This document shows, in pieces, positions 1 through 5,734 of a stretch of DNA of 5,809 bases. Each line of letters starts with the position of its first letter. Positions within the stretch are counted from its first letter, which is position 1. Position numbers and translations under genes: made by a program. A model generated the notes under the pieces. It was not told the DNA's origin. It made no database searches and was given only the letters and a program-made list of their open reading frames with translations. The stretch is from Bacteroidaceae bacterium. Lineage in GTDB: Bacteria; Bacteroidota; Bacteroidia; Bacteroidales; Bacteroidaceae. The stretch covers positions 1 to 5,809 of the forward strand of contig JAEEOD010000012.1 of NCBI GenBank assembly GCA_016284115.1, in the 5' to 3' direction.

Positions 1-842
1 CCAGTTGCCGCAGGACACATAGCCCTGCCTTCATCATCCCAATATGTATCGATGATGAAAAGCGGAGCGTCTTTTCGTTGTTCGACAATGAACGAACGTA
101 ATGAGTATATTTGATCCTTAGTAAGGCAATTATCAGGATTTGGCTGTGCGCCTACTGGTCTGTAAATGTAATACCATAGATACATGGCACCCTCTGCTGC
201 CATATCTTCAACATATTTCCTCGTCACCAAATCATTGTAATTGCTTTTACAGATACTTGCCGCAGCTCCGAATATCAACCCTGCCTTCCTGCAAGCCCTC
301 ACTCCTCTCAGCGTACGCTCATAAACATCGTCACGTTGTCTTCTTCTGTCACTCTCCTCCTTCAATCCTTCAATACTAATAAGAGGAGTTACATTACCCA
401 ACTTACGCAATTGTTGAGCAATTTCATCTGTCAGCAACGTACCATTGGTAAAGAGTTGGAAATAACAGTCGCTATGCTTGGCTATGACATCAAACAATCC
501 TTTATACATCAAAGGCTCTCCTCCCAATAGGCCGAAGAAATAAGAGCCATTCTTCTTGCATTCTGTTATGATGCCGTCAAGTTGTTTATTCGTCAGTTGT
601 TGGCGTCCTCCTTGCGAAACCCAACAGCCAGAGCATCCCAGGTTGCATGTTTCTGTCAAAGATATCATGACAAAAGCCGGGAAAAAAGGTTTTCCTTTTG
701 CCTGACGTTTTTCAAAAGCTGCCATATTCCAGATGTTTCTCCATCCGAAATTATAGCAAAACTTCCACAATAAGCGTGGCGAGGTTACAGTAAACACCCT
801 GAAAGCCGCCTTAAAAGTCGCTATGTAATCATGAAGCGTCAT
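1..842 (-). CDS. Radical SAM protein, 3' end missing (runs off left edge)
   Basis: The minus strand is open from the ATG at 842-840 to the window edge: 280 full codons and no stop. Residues 66-73 read CNLGCSGC, the CxxxCxxC motif that binds the 4Fe-4S cluster which cleaves S-adenosylmethionine. GGEP at 107-110 is the usual SAM-contacting motif after the first strand. Further core-like segments are FTNGT (131-135) and ISIEG (155-159). Cys276, near the edge in an AMCPAATG context, may begin a C-terminal auxiliary-cluster (SPASM-like) region, but that part lies outside the window. About 60 residues precede the core. The start is set by the ATGA overlap with the stop of the upstream ferredoxin gene (839-842), which suggests translational coupling. 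The product is probably a cytosolic radical enzyme that draws electrons from that ferredoxin. I recognise the superfamily confidently, but not the substrate. Confidence 0.9.
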   Translation of the reverse strand, partial: MTLHDYIATFKAAFRVFTVTSPRLLWKFCYNFGWRNIWNMAAFEKRQAKGKPFFPAFVMISLTETCNLGCSGCWVSQGGRQQLTNKQLDGIITECKKNGSYFFGLLGGEPLMYKGLFDVIAKHSDCYFQLFTNGTLLTDEIAQQLRKLGNVTPLISIEGLKEESDRRRQRDDVYERTLRGVRACRKAGLIFGAAASICKSNYNDLVTRKYVEDMAAEGAMYLWYYIYRPVGAQPNPDNCLTKDQIYSLRSFIVEQRKDAPLFIIDTYWDDEGRAMCPAAT

Positions 843-1543
843 TTCTTCTCCTTATTAATAATAAAGGCACTTGCTCTTCTATGAGCCAGCCGTTCGCGCA
901 ATGCTTGATTATACAATGCTTTAGTATCAACCCGTATAGCAAGTTCGCCATTTTCTTCCGATCCTCCGTTAATAGGAGATTGGTCATATTTGGGGAAAAT
1001 GATGGCAGTCTTCGGACAAGTCCTTGCACAAGCAGGACAATTGTTCTTGCAGTTTTCCGGATGTAAGACTTTTACCTGTTTTCCTTCAAGCGTATAAACA
1101 CCAAAGAGACAAAAGTCGTGACATTTGCGACAATTGACACATCGCTCTGAGTCAATCACAGGGAACCAAGCATCTTCTCCAGTTTCCGGTTCCATTCCTT
1201 CAAGCAGATTGATAAACTTCTCGTCGGCTTCAACACCCCCTGCATCTACGCCTATTTCTGTCAAAATAGCAGAAACACTATGTTGGCGAATATCATATAT
1301 AGCATCTGCTTCATAGTTCCTATATTTCAATAAATTTCTAACGGCTCGTTCGTGGCAGGCTACAATCGCAGATCCAGCCACCTCAGCCAGTCTTTTGGAA
1401 TTTTGTTCCACCAAACGGCACAAATCTTCCTCTATGTTTACCTCAAACCCTCGCTTGACCAAAGCAGTTGCAAGCTCAGCCACCTGCTTCTTATCAATGA
1501 ACTTTCTCGAAGCACATGCACATATGGTAATCTTCGTCTCCAT
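839..1543 (-). CDS. Dicluster 4Fe-4S ferredoxin-like protein with HdrA-like N-terminus
   Basis: This 234-residue protein has two ferredoxin motifs in its C-terminal half. Cluster 1 uses C135, C138, C141 and C145 (CxxCxxCxxxC). Cluster 2 uses C165, C169, C172 and C176 followed by proline (CxxxCxxCxxxCP). It should therefore carry two 4Fe-4S clusters and transfer electrons in the cytosol; there is no signal peptide or membrane segment. The first 90 or so residues are not ferredoxin. They begin with a beta strand ending in C8 and C10 and continue with C42 and an IVACHER segment (60-66), which resembles the N-terminal part of HdrA-type proteins; that resemblance is by eye. The ATG immediately follows the TAG of the response regulator with no gap, and its TGA overlaps the ATG of the radical SAM gene. 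This arrangement suggests one mRNA, with this protein serving as the electron donor or partner of the radical SAM enzyme. That role is inferred. Confidence 0.85.
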   Translation of the reverse strand: METKITICACASRKFIDKKQVAELATALVKRGFEVNIEEDLCRLVEQNSKRLAEVAGSAIVACHERAVRNLLKYRNYEADAIYDIRQHSVSAILTEIGVDAGGVEADEKFINLLEGMEPETGEDAWFPVIDSERCVNCRKCHDFCLFGVYTLEGKQVKVLHPENCKNNCPACARTCPKTAIIFPKYDQSPINGGSEENGELAIRVDTKALYNQALRERLAHRRASAFIINKEKK

Positions 1544-2293
1544 CTATTTTACTATCCATGCTTTAAACTCTGCCGCACGGTTTTTGCTGACATATATTCG
1601 TTCAGGAACCTCCACTCCAACATTTACCAATAAACGGCTATCAAACCAAATGGTGATGTTGGTAATGGAAGATTTAGAAATGATAAACTGTTTGTTGGCA
1701 CGTGTAAACTCGTTGGGATTCAACTGCGACATCAGTTGGTCGAGGGTAGTGGTGCATGGGTAATGCTGACCATTCTTCATATAGACCTCAGTATTTTTAT
1801 TGGTACTATAGAAGCAGGCCACTTCATTCACTTCTATTGGCAATAACTTATCACGATTAGGTATCAGCAACCTTGATTTATAATTCTTATCCATAGTAAG
1901 CTGTTTCAGCAACTGAAGATACTGATCAGCGTCCTGCTTACTCAATTTACTGTATTTCTGCAATGCCTGCCTCAACTCCTGCTCTTTAATGGGCTTGAGA
2001 AGATAGTCGATGCTATTCACCTTGAAGGCATCAATAGCATACTGGTCATATGCAGTAGTAAATATAATAGGTATTTCCACCTCCATCTGCTGGAAGATGG
2101 CAAACGACGAACCATCGCTCAAATGTATGTCCATAAAAATCAGGTCTGGACTTTCGTTGCCTTGCAACCAGCGTACCGTTTGCTGCACACTCTCTGTATT
2201 GCCCACCACCTTAATGGCAGGGTCTATCTCGTTCAGCATCTCCACTAAGTTTTCGGCAGCTGCGGTTTCGTCTTCTACAATTAATACTTTCAT
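1544..2293 (-). CDS. LytTR-family response regulator (REC + LytTR DNA-binding)
   Basis: This is a 249-residue transcription regulator. Residues 1-115 form a receiver domain: MKVLIVEDE at the start supplies the acidic pair E7/D8, D55 in LIFMDIHLSDG is the phosphorylated aspartate, T79/T80 is the switch threonine region, and K100 lies in YLLKP. After a linker of about 25 residues, residues 141-249 form a LytTR domain, with strands such as RLLIPNRDKLLPIEVNEV, the FTRANKQFIIS segment and the final ERIYVSKNR. I chose the ATG at 2293-2291, preceded by AGGAAAG, over a GTG four codons upstream. The ATG start gives the canonical receiver N-terminus. It lies 27 bases after the sensor kinase stop, and its own stop abuts the ATG of the ferredoxin gene. 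It is the cognate partner of the upstream kinase and probably binds paired direct repeats. Its targets are unproven. Confidence 0.95.
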   Translation of the reverse strand: MKVLIVEDETAAAENLVEMLNEIDPAIKVVGNTESVQQTVRWLQGNESPDLIFMDIHLSDGSSFAIFQQMEVEIPIIFTTAYDQYAIDAFKVNSIDYLLKPIKEQELRQALQKYSKLSKQDADQYLQLLKQLTMDKNYKSRLLIPNRDKLLPIEVNEVACFYSTNKNTEVYMKNGQHYPCTTTLDQLMSQLNPNEFTRANKQFIISKSSITNITIWFDSRLLVNVGVEVPERIYVSKNRAAEFKAWIVK

Positions 2294-2320
2294 CTTTCCT
2301 ATCACTTAGAAATCACAAAA

Positions 2321-3349
2321 CTATTCAACCATTCCTAATGGCAAACTCACCTTATAAGTTGTGCCATCATTCTCAACATTGATGCGTTGACCCAGCATCA
2401 TCTCAAAGCGGGCATCCAGATTCTTCAAACCTGTACCATTGGTAGTAGGGGGCATTAGTTTAGGATATACAGGATTGCTCACAGTCAACATATCGTTATC
2501 ATCCAAGCGGATGCAGATGTTCATGACATGTTCACTGTCAATCATATTGTGCGTAGTGGCATTCTCCAACAACGGCAATAATGAAAGCACAGGCAACTGC
2601 AAATCACGCTTATTTTCAGGCACATCTACTTTTATAACAAGCTTAGTGCCATAGCGAACCTGCATCACATGTCCAAAAGCTTCCACAAAATTCAACTCAT
2701 CATCCAACTTCACCAGGCTACGGCTCTCGCTTTGTAAGATGTAGCGGAAAATGTCAGACAACTCATTAATGTAATTTAAGGTGTTCTCATCGTTCTTCTT
2801 CCTCACGAGTGACGAGATGCCATTCAGTGAGTTGAAGAAGAAGTGAGGATTTATTTGGTTTGTGAGTGCGTTGCATCGGCTTTCCAGATTCTCTATCTGC
2901 AGCCTTTCTATTTCTTTTTCTTTCTTTAATTGATAGTCAAATAATACGTTTATATAGCTGATAAACGCTGTAATGAGCCATATCACGATAAACTGGAAGA
3001 ACAAGATACTGAAGAAATGGTCATAACTGACTGTAAGTTGGGTTACACCATAATAAATGCCGAAGCCAACCAAGGTGAGCAACAAGTTCACCCAAGCATG
3101 TTTGGTGAAATGGATGCTGGTAATATGTTTGTAGTCATACTTGAGAATAAGCCAAATGAGCAACCAAATGTATGCCAATCTGCAAAAAAAGAAGATAAAG
3201 AAAGGAGTAGTTTCTTCAGGCTTCACAAACATATCGAGATCGCACAACAACCAGGCGTTATTGGGATATGCCACAAAAAACGCAGCTATCATTGCCACTA
3301 ACCAAGGTTTCTTCCTTATTAATGATATGTCTTTATCAAATGTTCCCAT
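2321..3349 (-). CDS. LytS/YehU-type sensor histidine kinase
   Basis: This 342-residue inner-membrane kinase has four predicted membrane segments (about 15-35, 48-70, 86-107 and 112-137) and no sizeable periplasmic sensor domain. A charged, probably coiled-coil linker follows (about 138-165). The His_kinase domain begins with NQINPHFFFNSLN, with H169 as the phosphorylated histidine; the family norm is PHFLFN, so the leucine is replaced by phenylalanine. The ATP-binding domain shows the N-box LLPLLENATTHN (258-269; E262 and N263), where a basic residue is usual before the histidine and glycine after it, and a glycine box NGTGLKNLDARF (304-315). Known kinases of this family phosphorylate LytTR regulators, and one lies 27 bases downstream. 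The signal is unknown; with so little outside the membrane it may sense the membrane itself or a small hydrophobic ligand. The ATG is preceded by only a weak AGG. It is the first visible gene of the leftward operon. Confidence 0.93.
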   Translation of the reverse strand: MGTFDKDISLIRKKPWLVAMIAAFFVAYPNNAWLLCDLDMFVKPEETTPFFIFFFCRLAYIWLLIWLILKYDYKHITSIHFTKHAWVNLLLTLVGFGIYYGVTQLTVSYDHFFSILFFQFIVIWLITAFISYINVLFDYQLKKEKEIERLQIENLESRCNALTNQINPHFFFNSLNGISSLVRKKNDENTLNYINELSDIFRYILQSESRSLVKLDDELNFVEAFGHVMQVRYGTKLVIKVDVPENKRDLQLPVLSLLPLLENATTHNMIDSEHVMNICIRLDDNDMLTVSNPVYPKLMPPTTNGTGLKNLDARFEMMLGQRINVENDGTTYKVSLPLGMVE

Positions 3350-3528
3350 ACCTAAATCTAATATATGTCATTGCAAAGAAACAAAAAAAACATAAACAAT
3401 AAAACACCCCCTACTTTAAAACGAAAATCGTAGAATAAAGACGAAAAAGAATGTCAAGTTCTTCTGTATAAAAAATTAACGTATAGCCTATCAACACAAA
3501 GCAGATGGATAAATAGAATTAAAGAGGC

Positions 3529-3601
3529 GGCTTACTACTAGTAAACGGATGGCTTACTAGAAGTAAACGGGTGGCTTACTTCTACTAAGTGGTTTACTCT
3601 T
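3529..3601. repeat. Tandem array of about 22-base units with internal inverted repeats
   Basis: Two full 22-base units (3529-3550 and 3551-3572) both begin GGCTTACT and contain AGTAAACGG. A shortened 18-base unit (3573-3590) and a fragment starting GGTTTACT (3591-3601) follow. In units 1 and 2 the core is TTACT, three bases, then AGTAA (3532-3544 and 3554-3566), a perfect inverted repeat. In unit 3 the second arm is ACTAA (3584-3588), with one mismatch. AGTAAAC at 3562-3568 can also pair with GTTTACT at 3592-3598. The array ends 20 bases before the -33 element of the candidate promoter for the gene at 3677, where an activator would bind. On the minus strand units 1 and 2 share CCGTTTACT, spaced by 22 bases. 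It could be an operator array or a dispersed intergenic repeat; the sequence alone does not settle this. Confidence 0.85.
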
Positions 3602-3621
3602 CATGTTTTGTGAGGAAATTC

Positions 3622-3652
3622 TTGCAAATATGTAGAATTATTACGAATTTTG
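3622..3652 (+). promoter_or_regulatory. Candidate -33/-7 promoter for the DUF3667 gene
   Basis: TTG at 3622-3624, a 20-base spacer and GAATTTTG at 3645-3652 fit the Bacteroidetes -33 (TTTG/TTG) and -7 (TAnnTTTG) pattern, with one mismatch in the -7 box (G for the first T). Transcription would start near 3656-3659, leaving a 5' leader of about 20 bases before the ATG at 3677. The tandem repeat array lies directly upstream. Confidence 0.45.
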
Positions 3653-3676
3653 ACAACTAAAAAACTTAAGTACCCT

Positions 3677-5257
3677 ATGAAAGATTACTTGTATTACCTG
3701 TTTGACGAGAAACTTAACGGAGATGATTTGTCTGCCGTAAAAGAACAGATTTGCACAACAGGTGCAAAAGTAATCGATTTGTCACCAACAAAAAAGGAAA
3801 TTAACAAAAGGCTTAAGGAACTGAATGGGCCCAAGAAATACGCTTTACTGATAGGCAACACTGTAGAGGCTCAACAGGCGGCCAAAGAAGCAAGCGTGCA
3901 TTTCTGCGGATGGTTAGACGGAAGTACGGATGGAGCATCTTTTCAATCATTGCCCTACCGACAACTATTGAAAGACATCAGGCTATTGCCTTTGTTAAGT
4001 CATCCATATCCCTATCATAACTATGGATGGTTGGGCAACACCGTGAAGAAATACACCCGATGGGTACATTTCAAACAAATCAAGGGCTTTTCGCACAAGC
4101 CCAATCACAGTCAGCAACTACATGTCTGCAAAAATTGCGGAGAGACCTATGAAGGCAACTTCTGCCCTACATGCGGACAAACCCACAAGACACCTCGCTT
4201 TGACATCAAAGATTTATTTAAAAATATACTATCGGAAGCCATTAATATTGAACATGGTTTTTTGCGCAACTTCCTGGAGTTATTCTGGCGACCAGGCTAT
4301 ATGGTGCGTGACTATTTGATTGGTAAACGAAAAGACTATCACAAACCATTTCAAACTATTTTTGTGTTAGCTACCATTTATTTAGTAGCTGCCCATCTGT
4401 TGGATCCTGCCTCATTTGTGAAAAAAGAGGAGGTAAAACTGCAAGATATCCCCACCATCAGTCAAAAGTTGGCTGCAGATTCAGCGAATTCCGACATTAT
4501 ACCCAAGCTCTTTGAGATCAACAAATTGGCAAGAGAGGCATTAGACATCAAACGTGAACAGAACACAATCAAGGCATTAGCAGCTGCTGACAGCATCATG
4601 AAGATACAACGCTCAAGAGGATTATTCATGAGCAAAGAAGACAGTATCTTGATTATGAAGCAAGTGATGGCGGGTATGAGTAAGGCCGACAGCATGAAAC
4701 TATCGGAAGTGATGAGAGAGAACATAAAAGATGCTACTGGCATAGTGGGGTTCTTTACAAAACTTTCAGTAAGCAACATGGAGGTGATAGAGAAATTTCA
4801 AGAGAAATACTATCATGAGGGCACATTTCTATATGCTATGGTAGATATGATCAAAGATCTCTTTGACATGAACAAAGCAGTAGCTATCATTCTAATGATA
4901 CCAGTTATGGTTTTTTGTGCCAGAAGAAGTTTCCGAACCACCCTGGTAAGCATGAGAACCAACTTAGCGGAATATATCCTGTTGTTCACGTTCATAGGAT
5001 CGCAACTCTTATGGTTACAACTCATCACACTCTTATTTACCCAAACGTCAGACTTTGCCCATAGTTTCGATACGGGAGCTGGCATTATGTTCCTAACATG
5101 GGACTTGAAACAGTTTTTCAACCTCTCATGGGGCAACGCTTTCAAGCGCACCATTTTATATATGGGTGGCTATTCTATTTTGCTGGCAATGCTGCTGGTT
5201 CCAGCCATCACAGCCATAGGAAGTGTGGTGATGTGGTTCCTCTATCAAATTACCTGA
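3677..5257 (+). CDS. DUF3667 zinc-ribbon membrane protein with extra N-terminal domain
   Basis: This is a 526-residue protein. I start it at the ATG (MKDYLYYLFDE) rather than at an in-frame TTG 27 bases upstream, because the TTG lies inside the candidate -7 box. Residues 1-140 form a soluble domain I cannot assign firmly; KYALLIGNTVEAQQAAKEA (54-72) looks like the last motif of a HAD phosphatase fold, without its catalytic aspartates. A zinc ribbon follows (C151, C154, C163, C166; CKNCG and CPTCGQ). Next is the hallmark of DUF3667, RPGYMVRDYLIGKRKDYHKPF at 205-225. Membrane segments lie at about 226-243, 398-414, 432-455 and 498-523. About 150 mostly helical, charged residues (245-395) separate the first and second. 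Role unknown; zinc binding and a membrane location are inferred from the sequence. It is divergent from the kinase operon and may be controlled by it. No terminator is visible before rplU. Confidence 0.88.
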   Translation: MKDYLYYLFDEKLNGDDLSAVKEQICTTGAKVIDLSPTKKEINKRLKELNGPKKYALLIGNTVEAQQAAKEASVHFCGWLDGSTDGASFQSLPYRQLLKDIRLLPLLSHPYPYHNYGWLGNTVKKYTRWVHFKQIKGFSHKPNHSQQLHVCKNCGETYEGNFCPTCGQTHKTPRFDIKDLFKNILSEAINIEHGFLRNFLELFWRPGYMVRDYLIGKRKDYHKPFQTIFVLATIYLVAAHLLDPASFVKKEEVKLQDIPTISQKLAADSANSDIIPKLFEINKLAREALDIKREQNTIKALAAADSIMKIQRSRGLFMSKEDSILIMKQVMAGMSKADSMKLSEVMRENIKDATGIVGFFTKLSVSNMEVIEKFQEKYYHEGTFLYAMVDMIKDLFDMNKAVAIILMIPVMVFCARRSFRTTLVSMRTNLAEYILLFTFIGSQLLWLQLITLLFTQTSDFAHSFDTGAGIMFLTWDLKQFFNLSWGNAFKRTILYMGGYSILLAMLLVPAITAIGSVVMWFLYQIT

Positions 5258-5276
5258 GAAAAAGATTAGAAAAAAC

Positions 5277-5307
5277 TTGGCAGTTTAGATTAATTGTTGT
5301 AATTTTG
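5277..5307 (+). promoter_or_regulatory. Promoter of the rplU-rpmA operon
   Basis: TTG at 5277-5279, a spacer of exactly 20 bases and TAATTTTG at 5300-5307 form a perfect match to the Bacteroidetes -33/-7 consensus. Transcription should begin around 5311-5314, giving a leader of about 83 bases before rplU. The -33 element lies only 20 bases after the stop codon of the upstream DUF3667 gene. Confidence 0.8.
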
Positions 5308-5318
5308 CAGCCGATTAT

Positions 5319-5371
5319 TCCGCATCGGGTTCGATTAAGCGATTGGCAAAGGAGGCCAACCACCCGTCGGA
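5319..5371 (+). ncRNA. Structured 5' leader of rplU (candidate ribosomal-protein leader RNA)
   Basis: Between the promoter and the rplU start the RNA can fold into a compact three-way junction. The closing stem is TCCG/CGGA (5319-5322 with 5368-5371), continued after an asymmetric internal loop by CGGGT/ACCCG (5326-5330 with 5362-5366). Inside are two hairpins: TCG/CGA (5331-5333 with 5340-5342, six-base loop) and TTGGC/GCCAA (5343-5347 with 5355-5359, loop AAAGGAG). The helices abut with no unpaired bases at two of the three junction strands. An unstructured AT-rich stretch of 24 bases then leads to the ATG. Leaders that bind their own protein product are known before rplU in other phyla; whether L21 binds this one is inferred. 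There is no T-run after it, so a translational or RNA-stability mechanism would be more likely than termination. Confidence 0.6.
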
Positions 5372-5395
5372 GCTAACTTTTACAATTATATATAA

Positions 5396-5713
5396 ATGTA
5401 CGCAATTGTAGAAATCAAAGGTCTGCAGTATAGAGTAGAAGCAGGCAAGAAGATGTTCGTTAATCTGCTGCACGATGTTGAGAATGGTGACGCAGTAGAA
5501 TTTGACAGAGTATTATTGGTTGACAACGAAGGTGCTATCACCGTGGGTACTCCAGTGGTAGAAGGTGCAAAAGTTGTAGCTGAGGTAAAATCAAAGATGG
5601 TAAAGGGCGACAAGGTACTGGTCTTCCATAAGAAGAGAAGAAAAGGGTTGCGCAAGTTAAACGGTCACCGTGAGCAGTTTACCGAGATCGTGATTAAAGA
5701 AGTTATTGCATAA
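5396..5713 (+). CDS. rplU: 50S ribosomal protein L21 (bL21)
   Basis: This is a complete 105-residue L21, the usual length for the family. It opens with [19 protein letters not shown], the conserved N-terminal strand region; most L21 proteins have GKQYRV where this one has GLQYRV. It continues with [12 protein letters not shown] and the [14 protein letters not shown] segment, and ends with the basic RNA-binding tail: [17 protein letters not shown] (77-93), where GHRQ is commoner, then FTEIVIKEV. The protein binds 23S rRNA in the large subunit. Translation starts at the ATG after an AT-rich stretch with no Shine-Dalgarno sequence, as is common in Bacteroidetes. It is the first gene of the rplU-rpmA operon and is preceded by its own promoter and a structured leader. 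Confidence 0.97.
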   Translation: MYAIVEIKGLQYRVEAGKKMFVNLLHDVENGDAVEFDRVLLVDNEGAITVGTPVVEGAKVVAEVKSKMVKGDKVLVFHKKRRKGLRKLNGHREQFTEIVIKEVIA

Positions 5714-5734
5714 ACATTAAAAAGTAGAAAAGAT

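Larger units (their letters stand above)
3350..3676. other. Divergent intergenic region (327 bases)
   Basis: This AT-rich gap separates the leftward kinase operon from the rightward DUF3667 gene and must hold both promoters. The half near the kinase (3350-3480) contains A-runs on the plus strand (T-runs for the kinase mRNA) and a small inverted repeat, ACGA-AAA-TCGT, at 3421-3431. I found no convincing -33/-7 promoter for the kinase there. The half near DUF3667 holds the tandem repeat array (3529-3601) and a plausible rightward promoter (3622-3652). I see no open reading frame in it that looks coding and no RNA gene. Confidence 0.8.

Noticed and set aside
140..773. Three plus-strand open frames (140-379, 336-530, 582-773)
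   Set aside because: They lie opposite the radical SAM gene, whose minus-strand frame is uninterrupted and carries recognisable motifs; their translations look random.
2294..2305. GTG start four codons upstream for the response regulator
   Set aside because: The ATG at 2293 gives the canonical MKVLIVEDE receiver start and is directly preceded by AGGAAAG, which the GTG start would place inside the coding region.
3353..3385. Leftward -33/-7 promoter for the kinase (TAGATTTA on the minus strand, spacer 21, TTTG)
   Set aside because: It would start transcription at or inside the kinase ATG at 3349 and has a mismatch in the -7 box, so it is plausible only for a leaderless mRNA.
3529..3601. CRISPR array
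   Set aside because: The units are contiguous 22-base tandem repeats with no unique spacers, and no cas genes are nearby.
3650..3676. TTG start nine codons upstream for the DUF3667 gene
   Set aside because: TTG starts are rare, and this one overlaps the candidate -7 promoter element; the ATG at 3677 is the better choice.
4462..5154. Minus-strand open frames at 4462-4779 and 4813-5154
   Set aside because: They are antisense to the DUF3667 membrane-protein gene, and their hydrophobic stretches mirror its codons; no family is recognisable.
5349..5355. AGGAGG as ribosome binding site of rplU or of a leader peptide
   Set aside because: It is about 40 bases from the rplU ATG and no start codon lies at a usable distance; it falls in the hairpin of the leader.
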